A stretch of DNA of 64,000 bases from Sanderia malayensis (Eukaryota; Cnidaria; Scyphozoa; Semaeostomeae; Pelagiidae): contig RQOL01000658.1 of NCBI GenBank assembly GCA_013076295.1, forward strand, positions 2,418,001 to 2,482,000, written 5' to 3'. The notes beneath the pieces are model-generated. The model was given only the letters and a program-made list of their open reading frames with translations, ran no database searches and was not told the origin of the DNA. Position 1 is the stretch's first letter, and every line of letters begins with the position of its first letter. Shown in pieces: positions 1 to 12,000 of this stretch. Made by a program: the position numbers and the translations under genes.

Positions 1-94
1 CTTAATCACATGAACTTTTGCACTTTCATTGTTTTGTCAGTCTAATCTGCGCGTCATAATAAGCCTTCAAACTATAGTATGAGTCAGTATCAGT

Positions 95-1369
95 TTAAAC
101 TGGCGTTTCTTTTGCATAGCCTTGCAATAATCTTTCCTTTCCGAGCTCAGTACAAGGCATGTTCTTTTCATTAGGGACACCAAGATGGATTTTCTTCAAG
201 TCCACGTGCTCATTTTCCATTCTCTTTGCCCTTTGCGCGAGTTTTCGCGAATCTCTGCGGGTAATAAAGGGTGACGTATTTGTTACTGGCCGTGTTGACT
301 TCATGGAACCCGCGGTTTTTCTGCGTTTCCGACAGCAGCATGTAACCACTAAGTTAAGTTGATTTCTGTAGTCCTCGCTCATGTAAAATAACATCAAAGG
401 ATTTACGACAGACAAGCTGTAGAACAAAGCGAGCAGCATTGACCATACATGAGCCATACTGTTGGTTCTTGGCAGCAGTTTCAAATCAGCAAGTACGTAA
501 AATATCTCCAGTGGCAACGTCGTTAGTGCAAATATGGCGTAGATGATGTAAAGGGCCTTCGACAATCGCTTACTTTTATATTCACGCTTTTTCATTTGTG
601 TCAAAGTCGCTGACTTACTCTTCGCTAAGAATCTGATACTTCGCTTCAAAGCTTGGAATATTTTCACGTAGCAATACGAGGCTATTATCACCGGAATGAG
701 GTAGGTTATGACGAAGGCACAACCTCTGTACACGAGCTTGTACTGCAACGAGGGCCAAATTGGTTTGCAAACAAATCCTTTTACTTTACTACTGTGAACA
801 AGGCTGAATTTACCATTAATTGGTGCTGATAATGATGCGTATGAAACCAGCCATGTAAAGGCAATGCCAATACATACATGTCGAAATCTAATCTTTGATT
901 CCATCGGGTTTAAAACTATTTGGTGTCGGACTAAACCGAGTGCTGTGTGTGTCAGAATAGAAACACCCACAATGCATTCACCAAAGGAACCCAGTACATA
1001 CTTACAAAGGAATTCACCGAAAGGCCAGCTAGTGAAATGATATATATTAGACAGAGGAATGTTGATAACTATCAAACAGAGATCCGTGACTGCTAAGTTC
1101 AATATGAGCCAGTTTGTTGCACAATTATGCGTTTTGAGGCAACGTAGAATAACAAGAGCCAGAAGAACATTGCCAGTCGAAGCAATTGCAAACACAATAC
1201 AATGCACGGATAGTTTGATAATATCTTTTACATGCATTTGGTTTATACTTGTGTCACCTAGATGCAAGGTATTGTTCAGCGAGTTCCAGCTTTCATTTTT
1301 CAGCAGCGAGTTCCAACTTTCATTCTTTAACAGTGAGCTCAAACTTTCGTTTTTCAACAGGTTGTTCAT
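95..1369 (-). CDS. Rhodopsin-family (class A) G-protein-coupled receptor, intronless
   Basis: A single uninterrupted 424-residue frame. Seven hydrophobic segments are visible at about residues 52-75, 86-109, 122-147, 165-183, 214-238, 272-295 and 306-329. Class A marks: GN in TM1, LAVTD in TM2, a Cys at the top of TM3 (FLCKY) with a partner in loop 2 (GFVCKP), W in TM4, P in TM5 and NPLMLFY in TM7. A CCC cluster at about 344-346 could be palmitoylated. The DRY motif at the end of TM3 is replaced by VRH, and TM6 has TTLP instead of CWxP. The extracellular N terminus carries three 9-residue copies of LLKNESWNS, each with an N-glycosylation sequon. It acts at the plasma membrane; the layout suggests a peptide receptor but the ligand cannot be told. 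Intronless receptors of this kind are common in cnidarians. Confidence 0.85.
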   Translation of the reverse strand: MNNLLKNESLSSLLKNESWNSLLKNESWNSLNNTLHLGDTSINQMHVKDIIKLSVHCIVFAIASTGNVLLALVILRCLKTHNCATNWLILNLAVTDLCLIVINIPLSNIYHFTSWPFGEFLCKYVLGSFGECIVGVSILTHTALGLVRHQIVLNPMESKIRFRHVCIGIAFTWLVSYASLSAPINGKFSLVHSSKVKGFVCKPIWPSLQYKLVYRGCAFVITYLIPVIIASYCYVKIFQALKRSIRFLAKSKSATLTQMKKREYKSKRLSKALYIIYAIFALTTLPLEIFYVLADLKLLPRTNSMAHVWSMLLALFYSLSVVNPLMLFYMSEDYRNQLNLVVTCCCRKRRKTAGSMKSTRPVTNTSPFITRRDSRKLAQRAKRMENEHVDLKKIHLGVPNEKNMPCTELGKERLLQGYAKETPV

Positions 1370-2438
1370 CTTTATTTCTTAGTTCGCTAAGATGAGTTGA
1401 CTGGTGAAACAAATTGAATCAGTATTACTTTACAAGAAACTGGTTTGTCGTAGTTTTTCATTCGCACCACCAGGCGGACCGCATCTGGCAAAATCCAACA
1501 TCTTTATGACGACTGCGCCTAGCTGCTATGCGAAATACAAATGAAATTTAAGTGGAATAGAATGTTGTCTAAAAAATTTAACCAGAATCGTGCATCTGCT
1601 GTTTTGGGAAGCTTAAAGTTGATTGAAACATTAATTGTTTTTCAGATAAAACACCGCATGTTTCAGGTCATTGCTATCCTCGTCTCATCATGTTCATGAT
1701 TTATTCTACTTTCTTACAATTTTTGCTATCGAAATCACCAATTAATGATTATTTAATGAGTTACGGGTCGAATGTAATCTTTGTTTTACCGTGAGGTTTG
1801 TCAACAAATTTTCATGCAGACAGAAGTTTCTCAGTTGAGCCCAGAATATGGTTTTGTATCCAAGTAAATATCTATGATATCTACGCAAGACTGGCAGGGG
1901 TGTAGGAGCGTACAAAAATGTGGGGCCGGGGGTACTGCAATATAGGGGAAATCTAGAATCCTAGAAGGACGGCCAATGAAAAATTAGGTTTTTTTGGCTT
2001 CAGTAGCTATTGAGCGTAACAGCCGGATAAGTTTGTTACTCAAGGATTATATAAAAACCAATGATTGAAAATAGATCAATGACGTAACATATGTTTAATC
2101 TCGAGAGCGACACTTTTTCTGTTCTATAAAGGAGGCATGCTTCATGCTCAGCAAAAAAGTAAGGGGGCACTTCTCCCCCCCCCTCCCCCGGCCTTTACCA
2201 TGACATTGGTTGCGGCGGTGCAGCGGTTAGCGCACTGAAATGGAAACTAAGTGGAGTTGTTGTTTCATTCCATTTGCCACTTGAAAAGTTGGTTGATGGC
2301 TCCAACCATCTTTGCGAAAGTGGTCCGATTTTGCGCATATTTATTTGCAAAGGCTGCGCATCCGAGAGAAGACCTTTCCAGCTAGCGAAATCGGCATCAT
2401 TTCTTTGCAGGAAACTTTATATTTTTGCTAATTTTATA

Positions 2439-3255
2439 ATGGAAGCCACTGTGGAAGACATAACTAATCAGGTAAAATGTTGATAATTTTATTTTTTTGG
2501 TATTTTTAGCAATTGGGTGACTAATCTTCCGCATTTGTCTTGAATTATAAGATATTTCGTACAGGCCGAGGATTTAGGCCTGCCTGGCCACATGTTTTGA
2601 CATACATGCTGTCGTCAAACTGAACGATGCATTTTGCATTGTTGCCCCTTTTACCTTATGGAGAATGGTAGTAGCAATTGCTCTAATAAAACGTATATAT
2701 GGTAACAAAAACTGAATTATTTCCCCTCAGATCCCCGAGGATGATGAAGAAGACATTGATGACGAAACTCTGTTAGAGAGGGTCATGGCTTTATCCGAAA
2801 TGTTCCCAGATAGTTTGCGGAGTGGAGCTCACACACTTTACAAGCAGTCAGTCAAGGGTTTGAATAATGCATACAGCTTCACTCGCTCATCACTGTGGAT
2901 ATTTGGCACCTCCGTTGTCATATTAGCATTACCTGTTGTATTTGAAGTTGAAAGAGTTCAAACTGAAGAAGCTCAGCTCATGCAGCAAAGACAAGTAAGA
3001 ATTTCTATTTCAATATTATTACTGTTATATATACAATAGCTGACACTTTTCCAAACATCGGGGTTGGGGGGCAAGCCTATTATTTTGATAAGTGATGTCA
3101 CATTTGCCCATTTTTTTATGTCACATTTGTCTATTTTGTCCATTGGTAGACTTTTATTAAGAGTGTTAATTTTTTCATTCTAGATTCTCCTTGGTCCGGG
3201 TGCATCTGGCGGAGTTCCTGGAGCTGCTCCTCCGATGGGAATGCCAAGACGATAA
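2439..3255 (+). CDS. TOMM22: Mitochondrial import receptor subunit TOM22
   Basis: Three exons: 2439-2471, 2731-2994 and 3184-3255, all junctions in phase 0 with GT/AG sites, giving 122 residues, close to the family size. TOM22 is the central receptor and organiser of the TOM complex in the mitochondrial outer membrane. Seen here: an acidic cytosolic segment (EDDEEDIDDETLLER), the conserved stretch SEMFPDSLRSG, then the single membrane anchor around WIFGTSVVILALPVVFEVER, followed by a Gln-rich and Gly/Pro-rich intermembrane tail ending MGMPRR. Exon 1 encodes only 11 residues. The gene is convergent with peflin downstream. Confidence 0.92.
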
Positions 3256-3387
3256 GAAAAACGAGATCTTCAAGGTTAGTTGTAAATTGAAAGCCCTGCA
3301 TGCTTGCAAACTCAAGACAGTGTGAACTATGTCTGCGTATTAAGACGTTAATAACTTGAGATATTTTTTTATTAATCTGAATATTCC

Positions 3388-3393
3388 AATAAA
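3388..3393 (+). promoter_or_regulatory. Polyadenylation signal of TOM22
   Basis: AATAAA about 130 bp after the TOM22 stop codon, followed by AT-rich sequence. It lies about 490 bp before the end of the convergent peflin coding region. Confidence 0.5.
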
Positions 3394-3879
3394 AGACAGT
3401 TTATCCACGAAACCCCTTCATTCTTTTTATCCAAGGTATTGTTTCTCTCAAGGAGGCACAATTTAATAAGATTATTAAATTGTTTGAAAATTTCACGTAT
3501 TTTTATTATCAAGTATGGCATGTAGAAACTGTTTGTGCAGAGAAAACATGAGAAAAGCAGATATTTTGAAAATCTCTTCATTGAATCATTCTCTGTTGAA
3601 TATACAGATTTAAAATAAAAAGCTGGTTATACATATTATATTGGACTAACTTTAAACTAATTGCGGACAAATTCCAGTTGGAGAATTGGCAAATGTAAAA
3701 TTATATGCATTACCATGTAAATGATATATTTAATTCTCATGTTTATAAAAATATGTGCCCCATCATAAGGTTTACTTTTATGCCTACATAATTATTACTG
3801 ATAAAATTATGATATTACAGTGAGAAAGTAGTCCAAGTTTGACATTTAGGTCTTCAGCTTCATACTGACTCGGCAGGCA

Positions 3880-5602
3880 TTATAGTCCAGAGAGCTTGTT
3901 GTCTAACACCATCTCTAGAAACTGTTAAAAAGAAGAGCGGGGTGGTTTATTATTTACTACAGCTTAATAAATGGTTGCTTCTGAAAAGTGGGTGGGGCTA
4001 ATAAGAGAGGGGCTTTATTGAAAATGAGGGCTCAAAAGAGAAATAGCGGAGACTGATGACACAGGGCATTACAGAGTATCCCCAGCTTGTGATCAACGAA
4101 AGAATGGTGGTTGTTTTACCTGTTCGTAATTGATGTGAATTAATCCTCTTTGCTGTGTATCATATCTCTTAAAAGCATCTGTTAGCGACTTGAGCATGAC
4201 GCAACATTGGATGAAATCATCAAATTTCATCGAGTTGATACTAGTGCGATCAAAAACACGAACACAAAGACGGCAAAAGTCCACAGACCTGGTTCAAATC
4301 AAACAAAGCATTAAATAAAATATTACTTTCACAAGAATTTGAGGAATATTTCGGATAATTGTTTTACTCACAGACGATAGCCAAATGAAGAAAAAGCTTG
4401 ATTAAGCTCACTACAGTCAATATTTCCAGATCTGTCTCTGTCAAACCTGCAAAAGATGGAACTGGACAATCAAACCAGTTCAAGTGTCTTAAGAGTGATT
4501 ATACAGTGAAGGACTCAACAAACCTTTCAAAACAATTTTTCCATTCTTGAATATATTTCCACAAAGCTGCAAACTCGTATATATCAATACTTCCTGATCT
4601 ATGCAAAATAAAAATTAAATGATATACAATGGCAAGTAAGAAATAGATACCAAGTAGGGATATAAAAGATGAGTTATGGTTGAAATTGATTTTACCTGTC
4701 TTTATCAAACATGCCAATCATGAGCCTACAGGTTTCCTTATTAAAATGACTCCAATTATTATTCAACAAAGCCATTTGAAGCTCATCTGCTGATATTCCC
4801 CCTGACCTGTCTCGATCCACAGACTGCAACAAAGGATTACTCTATCTTCAATAATTGATGTTAAGATAGATGGCTTTATCTGAGCAAAAGACAAACAATG
4901 TTACCTGAAACCAGCCCCAGAGCACAGGGTCAATACCAGCTGGGGGGCCCTGAGGAGGGGGATTGTACCCTTGTGATCCAGGGTAACCTCCCCCTTGTGG
5001 TGGAGGGTAGCCACCCCCTCGTGGTGGGTATCCCCCTTGTTGCTGTTGTTGCTGTTGGTAAGGTTGGTTCTGTCTGTAGCCACCAACTTGAGGATTGTGT
5101 GTTGCTGCGGGTGCTTGTCCGTATCCAGGGTTATAAGCCTGTTGTCCACCACCCTTTAATATAATAAGATATAATCAAATTTTATTGACATTAACATATA
5201 TAAATAGGTATCCTATTCATAATAGGGTATACCTAATAAAATGTCATTATGATGATCATGTAGGTATATACTTATTTAAGGTTGGGTCAATATGTAACGT
5301 GATATCATCGATTAATTTTTAATAAATAAACGTTTAGCGATGTTATTAAGGCATGATTCTTCACAAATCGATGATCACTCAAAAATCAAAAACACAGAGA
5401 TGATCATAAACCCGAGGCTGCAGAATGACCTGCACTTTAGGCCCAATAACATACCAAAAACGCCTTCAGATGTTATTGCGCATGAAATTGCAAATTCGGA
5501 CTCCCCGATCAAGAGTATTAAAATAATCTCTCATGAGGACATGAAAATGTTTATAATTTAACTTACGTAATTATAGTTCGGTTGCTGATTCCACTGAGAC
5601 AT
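3880..5602 (-). CDS. PEF1: Peflin-like penta-EF-hand protein
   Basis: Seven exons read on the minus strand: 5567-5602, 4905-5153, 4696-4823, 4524-4598, 4372-4446, 4120-4288 and 3880-3921. Phases agree at every junction and give 257 residues. Exon 2 encodes a Gly/Pro/Tyr/Gln-rich head with GGYPP-type repeats, the hallmark of peflin among penta-EF-hand proteins. Five EF-hands follow: [24 protein letters not shown] and [12 protein letters not shown] look calcium-competent; the fourth and fifth ([24 protein letters not shown]) look degenerate. The family partners ALG-2 (PDCD6) and adapts CUL3-KLHL12 to COPII coat components in calcium-dependent secretion. It is divergent from TEDC2. Confidence 0.9.
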
Positions 5603-6007
5603 TATTTTTATTTCTTATTTTTTTCTTCCCTTTATCAAACTCCTGCGTTTTTGAAATGTCGAAATAGCTTTTTGTAATGCTGCTTACGTCAGCAAGATGG
5701 CCTTTTTCATTTTCCGCAGATGATAATTAACATGCATCTAAAATAGTACACGCCATTTGAGCTATTTGCGTTGCGAAAGGAGACGCCCACAACAACACGT
5801 GTGGTGGGCCTACGAAAGATAAATTTCACTGTCTCCTGGTGAGTACTTTTTAATTTTACTTCATAATTGATAGGCTAGCGATAGCTTACTGGTGCAAGGT
5901 CGTTTAGTCTTTTAAAAATCGAAAAATGGGTATATTAATATATATTTTATTCTTTTAAAGGCGATATTTATTGGATGAAATAAGCTCGTATTTTTAACTT
6001 GTTGAAA
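5603..6007. promoter_or_regulatory. Shared bidirectional promoter region, peflin / TEDC2
   Basis: Only 405 bp separate the peflin start codon (minus strand) from the TEDC2-like start codon (plus strand). The sequence is mixed-composition with no TATA box placed for either gene. It includes the 5' untranslated regions. A shared promoter is inferred from the head-to-head layout. Confidence 0.5.
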
Positions 6008-9000
6008 ATGACTTCGCACCTTGACCAACACAAAGCTGAGCTCGAAAAATTGTGCAGTTTTCTGAAAGATGCCATCTCAAAGGCCGCTCGGAGAAAGTAA
6101 GCTTATAGAATGCAAATACAAAAGCAATGATTCTTTTTGTAGTTTGTTGGTTTTGCGATACATTGCTTGTTTTCTATTTGATTTTTCAGGCACAGACTTT
6201 GTTGCTCAGTGCAGCGAGAAGAACCAGCCATGACGGTTGAGACCCCGCAAGGTGCAGGTAATTAGGGAGTTTAAGCAACCACAACGCTAACGTAAACGTT
6301 AACGTTAGCTCCCAAATTTTCTGCATTGCGCAAGCGCAAAGGGACATCCCCAATTCTGCTAACGTTTTAGGCAGCAATCTGTGTCCTTAGGTCAGCATCC
6401 GTAACGTTTTGTGAAAACGTTAACTTCTTTTTGCACTTTCTGTTTGGAAAAATTGTTTATTGTATTTATATGGATTCTCAGGAAACTGTGACGACCTTAT
6501 AGAAGGCTAGTAGATAAATTATATGGTATTAAACTGCTGTTTTTTTGTTTAAATCGTGAAAATACATGCGTTCAATTTTAGATAAAATTTAGGCCAAAAA
6601 CTCATCAACAGCGATGGCAGTATTAATGTCATATACTTGAGATATTTGGTTATAATTTTCATTTGAGTTGCTAAGAATTACTAACAAATGTGAATTTATT
6701 CAATGAAGACATTTAAGTGGTTGAGAAACCTTGGTTATTCATTGCTAAGAGAAGTTTTGGTTTCGGTATTTTACGGCTTTAAAATACGGGAAGCGTGGAA
6801 GCGGGAGGGAAGTGTAAACAATTTCTGAAAACGTTAGCAGCTAACGTTAACGTTTACGTTAGCGTTGTGGTTGCTTAAACTCCCTATTAACATCCATAGC
6901 GGAAGCATTCGCAGACATTTCGTTCGAACAGTTGGCACAAGAAAACTCTGTTAAAAAACATATTTTCTTGTGTTAGAAAGTAATGTAACTTCGAAATGAT
7001 AGATCGAATGTTGAATTTTCATAAAATACAAAAATGAACTCAATTTGAAACTTACAAGTTTGAAATAATTCGTCTCAATCACCGGTCTTGATGACGACCG
7101 ATGTTTTTGCAAAAGTGTGTAAGGATTTTCATCAAGACGCCCGATGATTTTGGGGGATAGCCCTGGCCGCGCTCGTGCAAGACCTCCAACGGGCGTCTTA
7201 CTGACATAGGTTGTGTTTCGGAAACACTCTATAACCTCACACAGACGATTCAGGAAAAGCACGTTCCTTCATTCGCACAGGCTCGTCTGCAAGAAATTTA
7301 AAAACACGAATAAAACAGGAAATTAACACTGGAACTGAGAAAAATTGAAATAAATAAAATATAAATACAAATATAGGGTTAAATTTAAATTTTTATTTTT
7401 CATTCCAATGCAACTCAAATAAACTAAATAGCTTTCAAATACTTCTCACAAGAAATAAAAATAAAAAAATAAAAAAATAAAAAAAATAAAAAAATAAAAT
7501 AAAAATAAATAAAAATTTGTTGCGCTCACACCCCTTGTGTATACGCATGGATAACTACCCTTAGCATCACCCTAGACTCTTGGGTGTCGCACTACCATGA
7601 GCTCTTGCGAGTACATATTAGATGAAGTCTAACTCTCGAGCATCATGGCGGAGCCGCTGAAATCCATTGAGGTTTTGTTTGCCCCGTCCAACATGCTGTA
7701 GTGCCAATACAACATGTTGACGGGGCGGTGACTGGCTGGGAGTCGAACCCACGACCTTCGGCTTGGCACACCGACGACCTATCCGCTAGGCTATCCAGTC
7801 ACACTTAAATATAGTGTCGTAAGTTCTAGTCTATAGAAGGTGTGAACACGTGACGTTTCAATCTCTAAAGGTGGGCAGACATGCGCATTAACATGTTCCT
7901 GGGCAGTGCGCAGGAACGTATATAATGTAAGGGTGTTCTCAATGGATGACGTACTGGGGTGCTCCCCTTGCTGCGAGAGATCTCACAAAAATTTTACTAT
8001 ACACAGAGTCGTGATTTTTGTTGCTTAAAATGCGAAATAATTAGGACAAGGAGTGAATGCGAAGGTTGGCGAGGAATCGACAAAAAGAGGGAATGCCCAA
8101 GGATTTTTCATTCGTAAGTTTTCATGTTGTTTTGTACAAAATTAAATTCAACTAGCTAGGCTAGGCCTATACAACTCGTTTAAAAAAAACTGAGATTTGT
8201 CAGTAAAGCTTTTTATTTTATCGTTAGATGGCAAAGTTTGTTTATTTTGCGTATGAAACTGGCAACCAAACCACAGTAAAAGGCAGCGAAAGTGTGGGCA
8301 AAAAATGCAACGGCTTCACACTTAGCAAACTTGATAAAAACACCCTTGTCGTTTGCTATAATGGAGAAGAAGAACCAGGGCTTTTGTAAACACGTCAAGT
8401 GTGGAGATCCAAAGAAGCTTTTATCAAGTTTTATCCAGGTCTTGTTTGAACCTGCTTTAAGTACTCAATAATTTATGTTGTAGTTATACTTTTGATCCAA
8501 GTCAAACGGTCTGTAATATTATGTAGACAATGAAGACATAACAAGAACATAACGCTGTTAAAAACCTGACTGTTCTACAGTGTATATTTGCATTTACTTC
8601 CTATCACATTTGTTAAGCTACCTATTAATTCTATACTTGGTCAAAAAACATCTGTATTCTGTCTCACTTGGCTGACAACAGATAGGTTCAGTGCCTTGCA
8701 GATACTGATTTTAGAATTTGAGTTGAAGGAAGAGTTCATCACATTTGGCATTATAGTACTGAGGAGAAGAGCCTGCTCAGGCTTTTGACATGCTTTTTCG
8801 TCACAATCATTGCCCAGCTCTACCATTTTATGAGGTGGATTTGTTTTCAATATATTGTTCACTGCATCAATAAAATTTGATTTGTGTGAAGAAAAACAAA
8901 AGAATTCTAAAAATCTTTGGCCTATTAAAAAATTCTGCAGAAACTGCTTTAAATCAAAATAAAACATCAATTTTATTTGCTTTTGCGCTGCAATGCCTTT

Positions 9001-12000
9001 AATTTTGACTTGAAGTTTGACTTTAATTTGATATTATTTTCTTCACTTTCTGGATAATACATTGAAATAAAAGCCATCTGTCGCGAGTCACCTCAAGGTT
9101 CCTTTGATTTTATTTGTTGAAGCAATAAAGTTTGCATATTCAGGTTAAATACAGTAAGGCAAAAATCGTTTGATTTCTTTGTTTGGTATTTTACCTTATG
9201 ATTGGTGAACTTGAAATATCCTCTGCAAATGTAATGTAAAAGTTATTTGTCTCTTGTAGGCATTGTTGATTTGTCAGAAATAGACAGCCTACTTGCGAAG
9301 GCTCGCACCGTGAGAATAGACGTTGATAAATGCGATAAACACCATACCGAAAGAAAGAAAGAAATAAAAGATTCAAGCAAGAAACGAATCGGTAAGTCAT
9401 CTATTTTTATCATAAATTGCTTTTAGTCCCTCCCCCTTTTGTCCGGCATCATTTGTGCACCATACGTCATTTATTTTTCACACTGTTTTTGAATGCGCCA
9501 CATCCACCCCGGGGAATGTGCTTTGCGCAGAATGACTGCGCAGCATCCATTGATATCGCAGTGAGCTCGTCTCGAGTTGAAAAACTGATGATCCTTTGCA
9601 GGGTCAGAAAATTGAAAAAGAAGCAATTTTTCAGATACATCAATCTATATCACATACCAAATCAAAATTAATCAAAAACATAAGTTATTTTTATTATCCA
9701 AAACAATGTATTGCGTCTGTATGTACAACAGTTTTCATAAATGTGATTATTTTTTAACGCGGATAGCTTGGATTTTCCAAAACAATATCCAACATTGAAT
9801 TACGCAACATGTTGACGGGGCGGTGACTGGCTGGGAGTCGAACCCACGACCTTCGGCTTGGCACACCGACGACCTATCCGCTAGGCTATCCAGTCACACT
9901 TAAATATAGTGTCGTAAGTTCTAGTCTATAGAAGGTGTGAACACGTGACGTTTCAATCTCTAAAGGTGGGCAGACATGCGCATTAACATGTTCCTGGGCA
10001 GTGCGCAGGAACGTATATAATGTAAGGGTGTTCTCAATGGATGACGTACTGGGGTGCTCCCCTTGCTGCGAGAGATCTCACAAAAATTTTACTATACACA
10101 GAGTCGTGATTTTTGTTGCTTAAAATGCGAAATAATTAGGACAAGGAGTGAATGCGAAGGTTGGCGAGGAATCGACAAAAAGAGGGAATGCCCAAGGATT
10201 TTTCATTCGTAAGTTTTCATGTTGTTTTGTACAAAATTAAATTCAACTAGCTAGGCTAGGCCTATACAACTCGTTTAAAAAAAACTGAGATTTGTCAGTA
10301 AAGCTTTTTATTTTATCGTTAGATGGCAAAGTTTGTTTATTTTGCGTATGAAACTGGCAACCAAACCACAGTAAAAGGCAGCGAAAGTGTGGGCAAAAAA
10401 TGCAACGGCTTCACACTTAGCAAACTTGATAAAAACACCCTTGTCGTTTGCTATAATGGAGAAGAAGAACCAGGGCTTTTGTAAACACGTCAAGTGTGGA
10501 GATCCAAAGAAGCTTTTATCAAGTTTTATCCAGGTCTTGTTTGAACCTGCTTTAAGTACTCAATAATTTATGTTGTAGTTATACTTTTGATCCAAGTCAA
10601 ACGGTCTGTAATATTATGTAGACAATGAAGACATAACAAGAACATAACGCTGTTAAAAACCTGACTGTTCTACAGTGTATATTTGCATTTACTTCCTATC
10701 ACATTTGTTAAGCTACCTATTAATTCTATACTTGGTCAAAAAACATCTGTATTCTGTCTCACTTGGCTGACAACAGATAGGTTCAGTGCCTTGCAGATAC
10801 TGATTTTAGAATTTGAGTTGAAGGAAGAGTTCATCACATTTGGCATTATAGTACTGAGGAGAAGAGCCTGCTCAGGCTTTTGACATGCTTTTTCGTCACA
10901 ATCATTGCCCAGCTCTACCATTTTATGAGGTGGATTTGTTTTCAATATATTGTTCACTGCATCAATAAAATTTGATTTGTGTGAAGAAAAACAAAAGAAT
11001 TCTAAAAATCTTTGGCCTATTAAAAAATTCTGCAGAAACTGCTTTAAATCAAAATAAAACATCAATTTTATTTGCTTTTGCGCTGCAATGCCTTTAATTT
11101 TGACTTGAAGTTTGACTTTAATTTGATATTATTTTCTTCACTTTCTGGATAATACATTGAAATAAAAGCCATCTGTCGCGAGTCACCTCAAGGTTCCTTT
11201 GATTTTATTTGTTGAAGCAATAAAGTTTGCATATTCAGGTTAAATACAGTAAGGCAAAAATCGTTTGATTTCTTTGTTTGGTATTTTACCTTATGATTGG
11301 TGAACTTGAAATATCCTCTGCAAATGTAATGTAAAAGTTATTTGTCTCTTGTAGGCATTGTTGATTTGTCAGAAATAGACAGCCTACTTGCGAAGGCTCG
11401 CACCGTGAGAATAGACGTTGATAAATGCGATAAACACCATACCGAAAGAAAGAAAGAAATAAAAGATTCAAGCAAGAAACGAATCGGTAAGTCATCTATT
11501 TTTATCATAAATTGCTTTTAGTCCCTCCCCCTTTTGTCCGGCATCATTTGTGCACCATACGTCATTTATTTTTCACACTGTTTTTGAATGCGCCACATCC
11601 ACCCCGGGGAATGTGCTTTGCGCAGAATGACTGCGCAGCATCCATTGATATCGCAGTGAGCTCGTCTCGAGTTGAAAAACTGATGATCCTTTGCAGGGTC
11701 AGAAAATTGAAAAAGAAGCAATTTTTCAGATACATCAATCTATATCACATACCAAATCAAAATTAATCAAAAACATAAGTTATTTTTATTATCCAAAACA
11801 ATGTATTGCGTCTGTATGTACAACAGTTTTCATAAATGTGATTATTTTTTAACGCGGATAGCTTGGATTTTCCAAAACAATATCCAACATTGAATTACGC
11901 AATATTTATCGAATATATCCAATATTATTAATATCGAAGATGCATTAATGCTGAGGATTGAGTCGAATTTGATATATTGGTAACCATCTTATCACAAACG

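Larger units (their letters stand above)
7711..9805. repeat. Tandem duplication, unit 1 (2,095 bp)
   Basis: Unit 1 is followed directly by unit 2 with a constant offset of 2,095. All frames I compared in the two units translate identically. The junction at 9805/9806 joins TTACGC to AACATGTTGACG, with 3-bp microhomology (CAA). The unit carries a tRNA-like module and the TEDC2 exon of 132 nt. Confidence 0.93.
9806..11900. repeat. Tandem duplication, unit 2 (2,095 bp)
   Basis: Second copy of 7711-9805. It ends where the sequence continues AATATTTATCG instead of re-entering the unit. No difference from unit 1 was seen, so it is either very recent or an assembly duplication. Confidence 0.93.

Noticed and set aside
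8213..11766. Pairs of identical frames of 61, 66, 69, 84 and 109 codons
   Set aside because: Chance frames copied by the tandem duplication. Only the 132-nt exon has splice sites and fits TEDC2.
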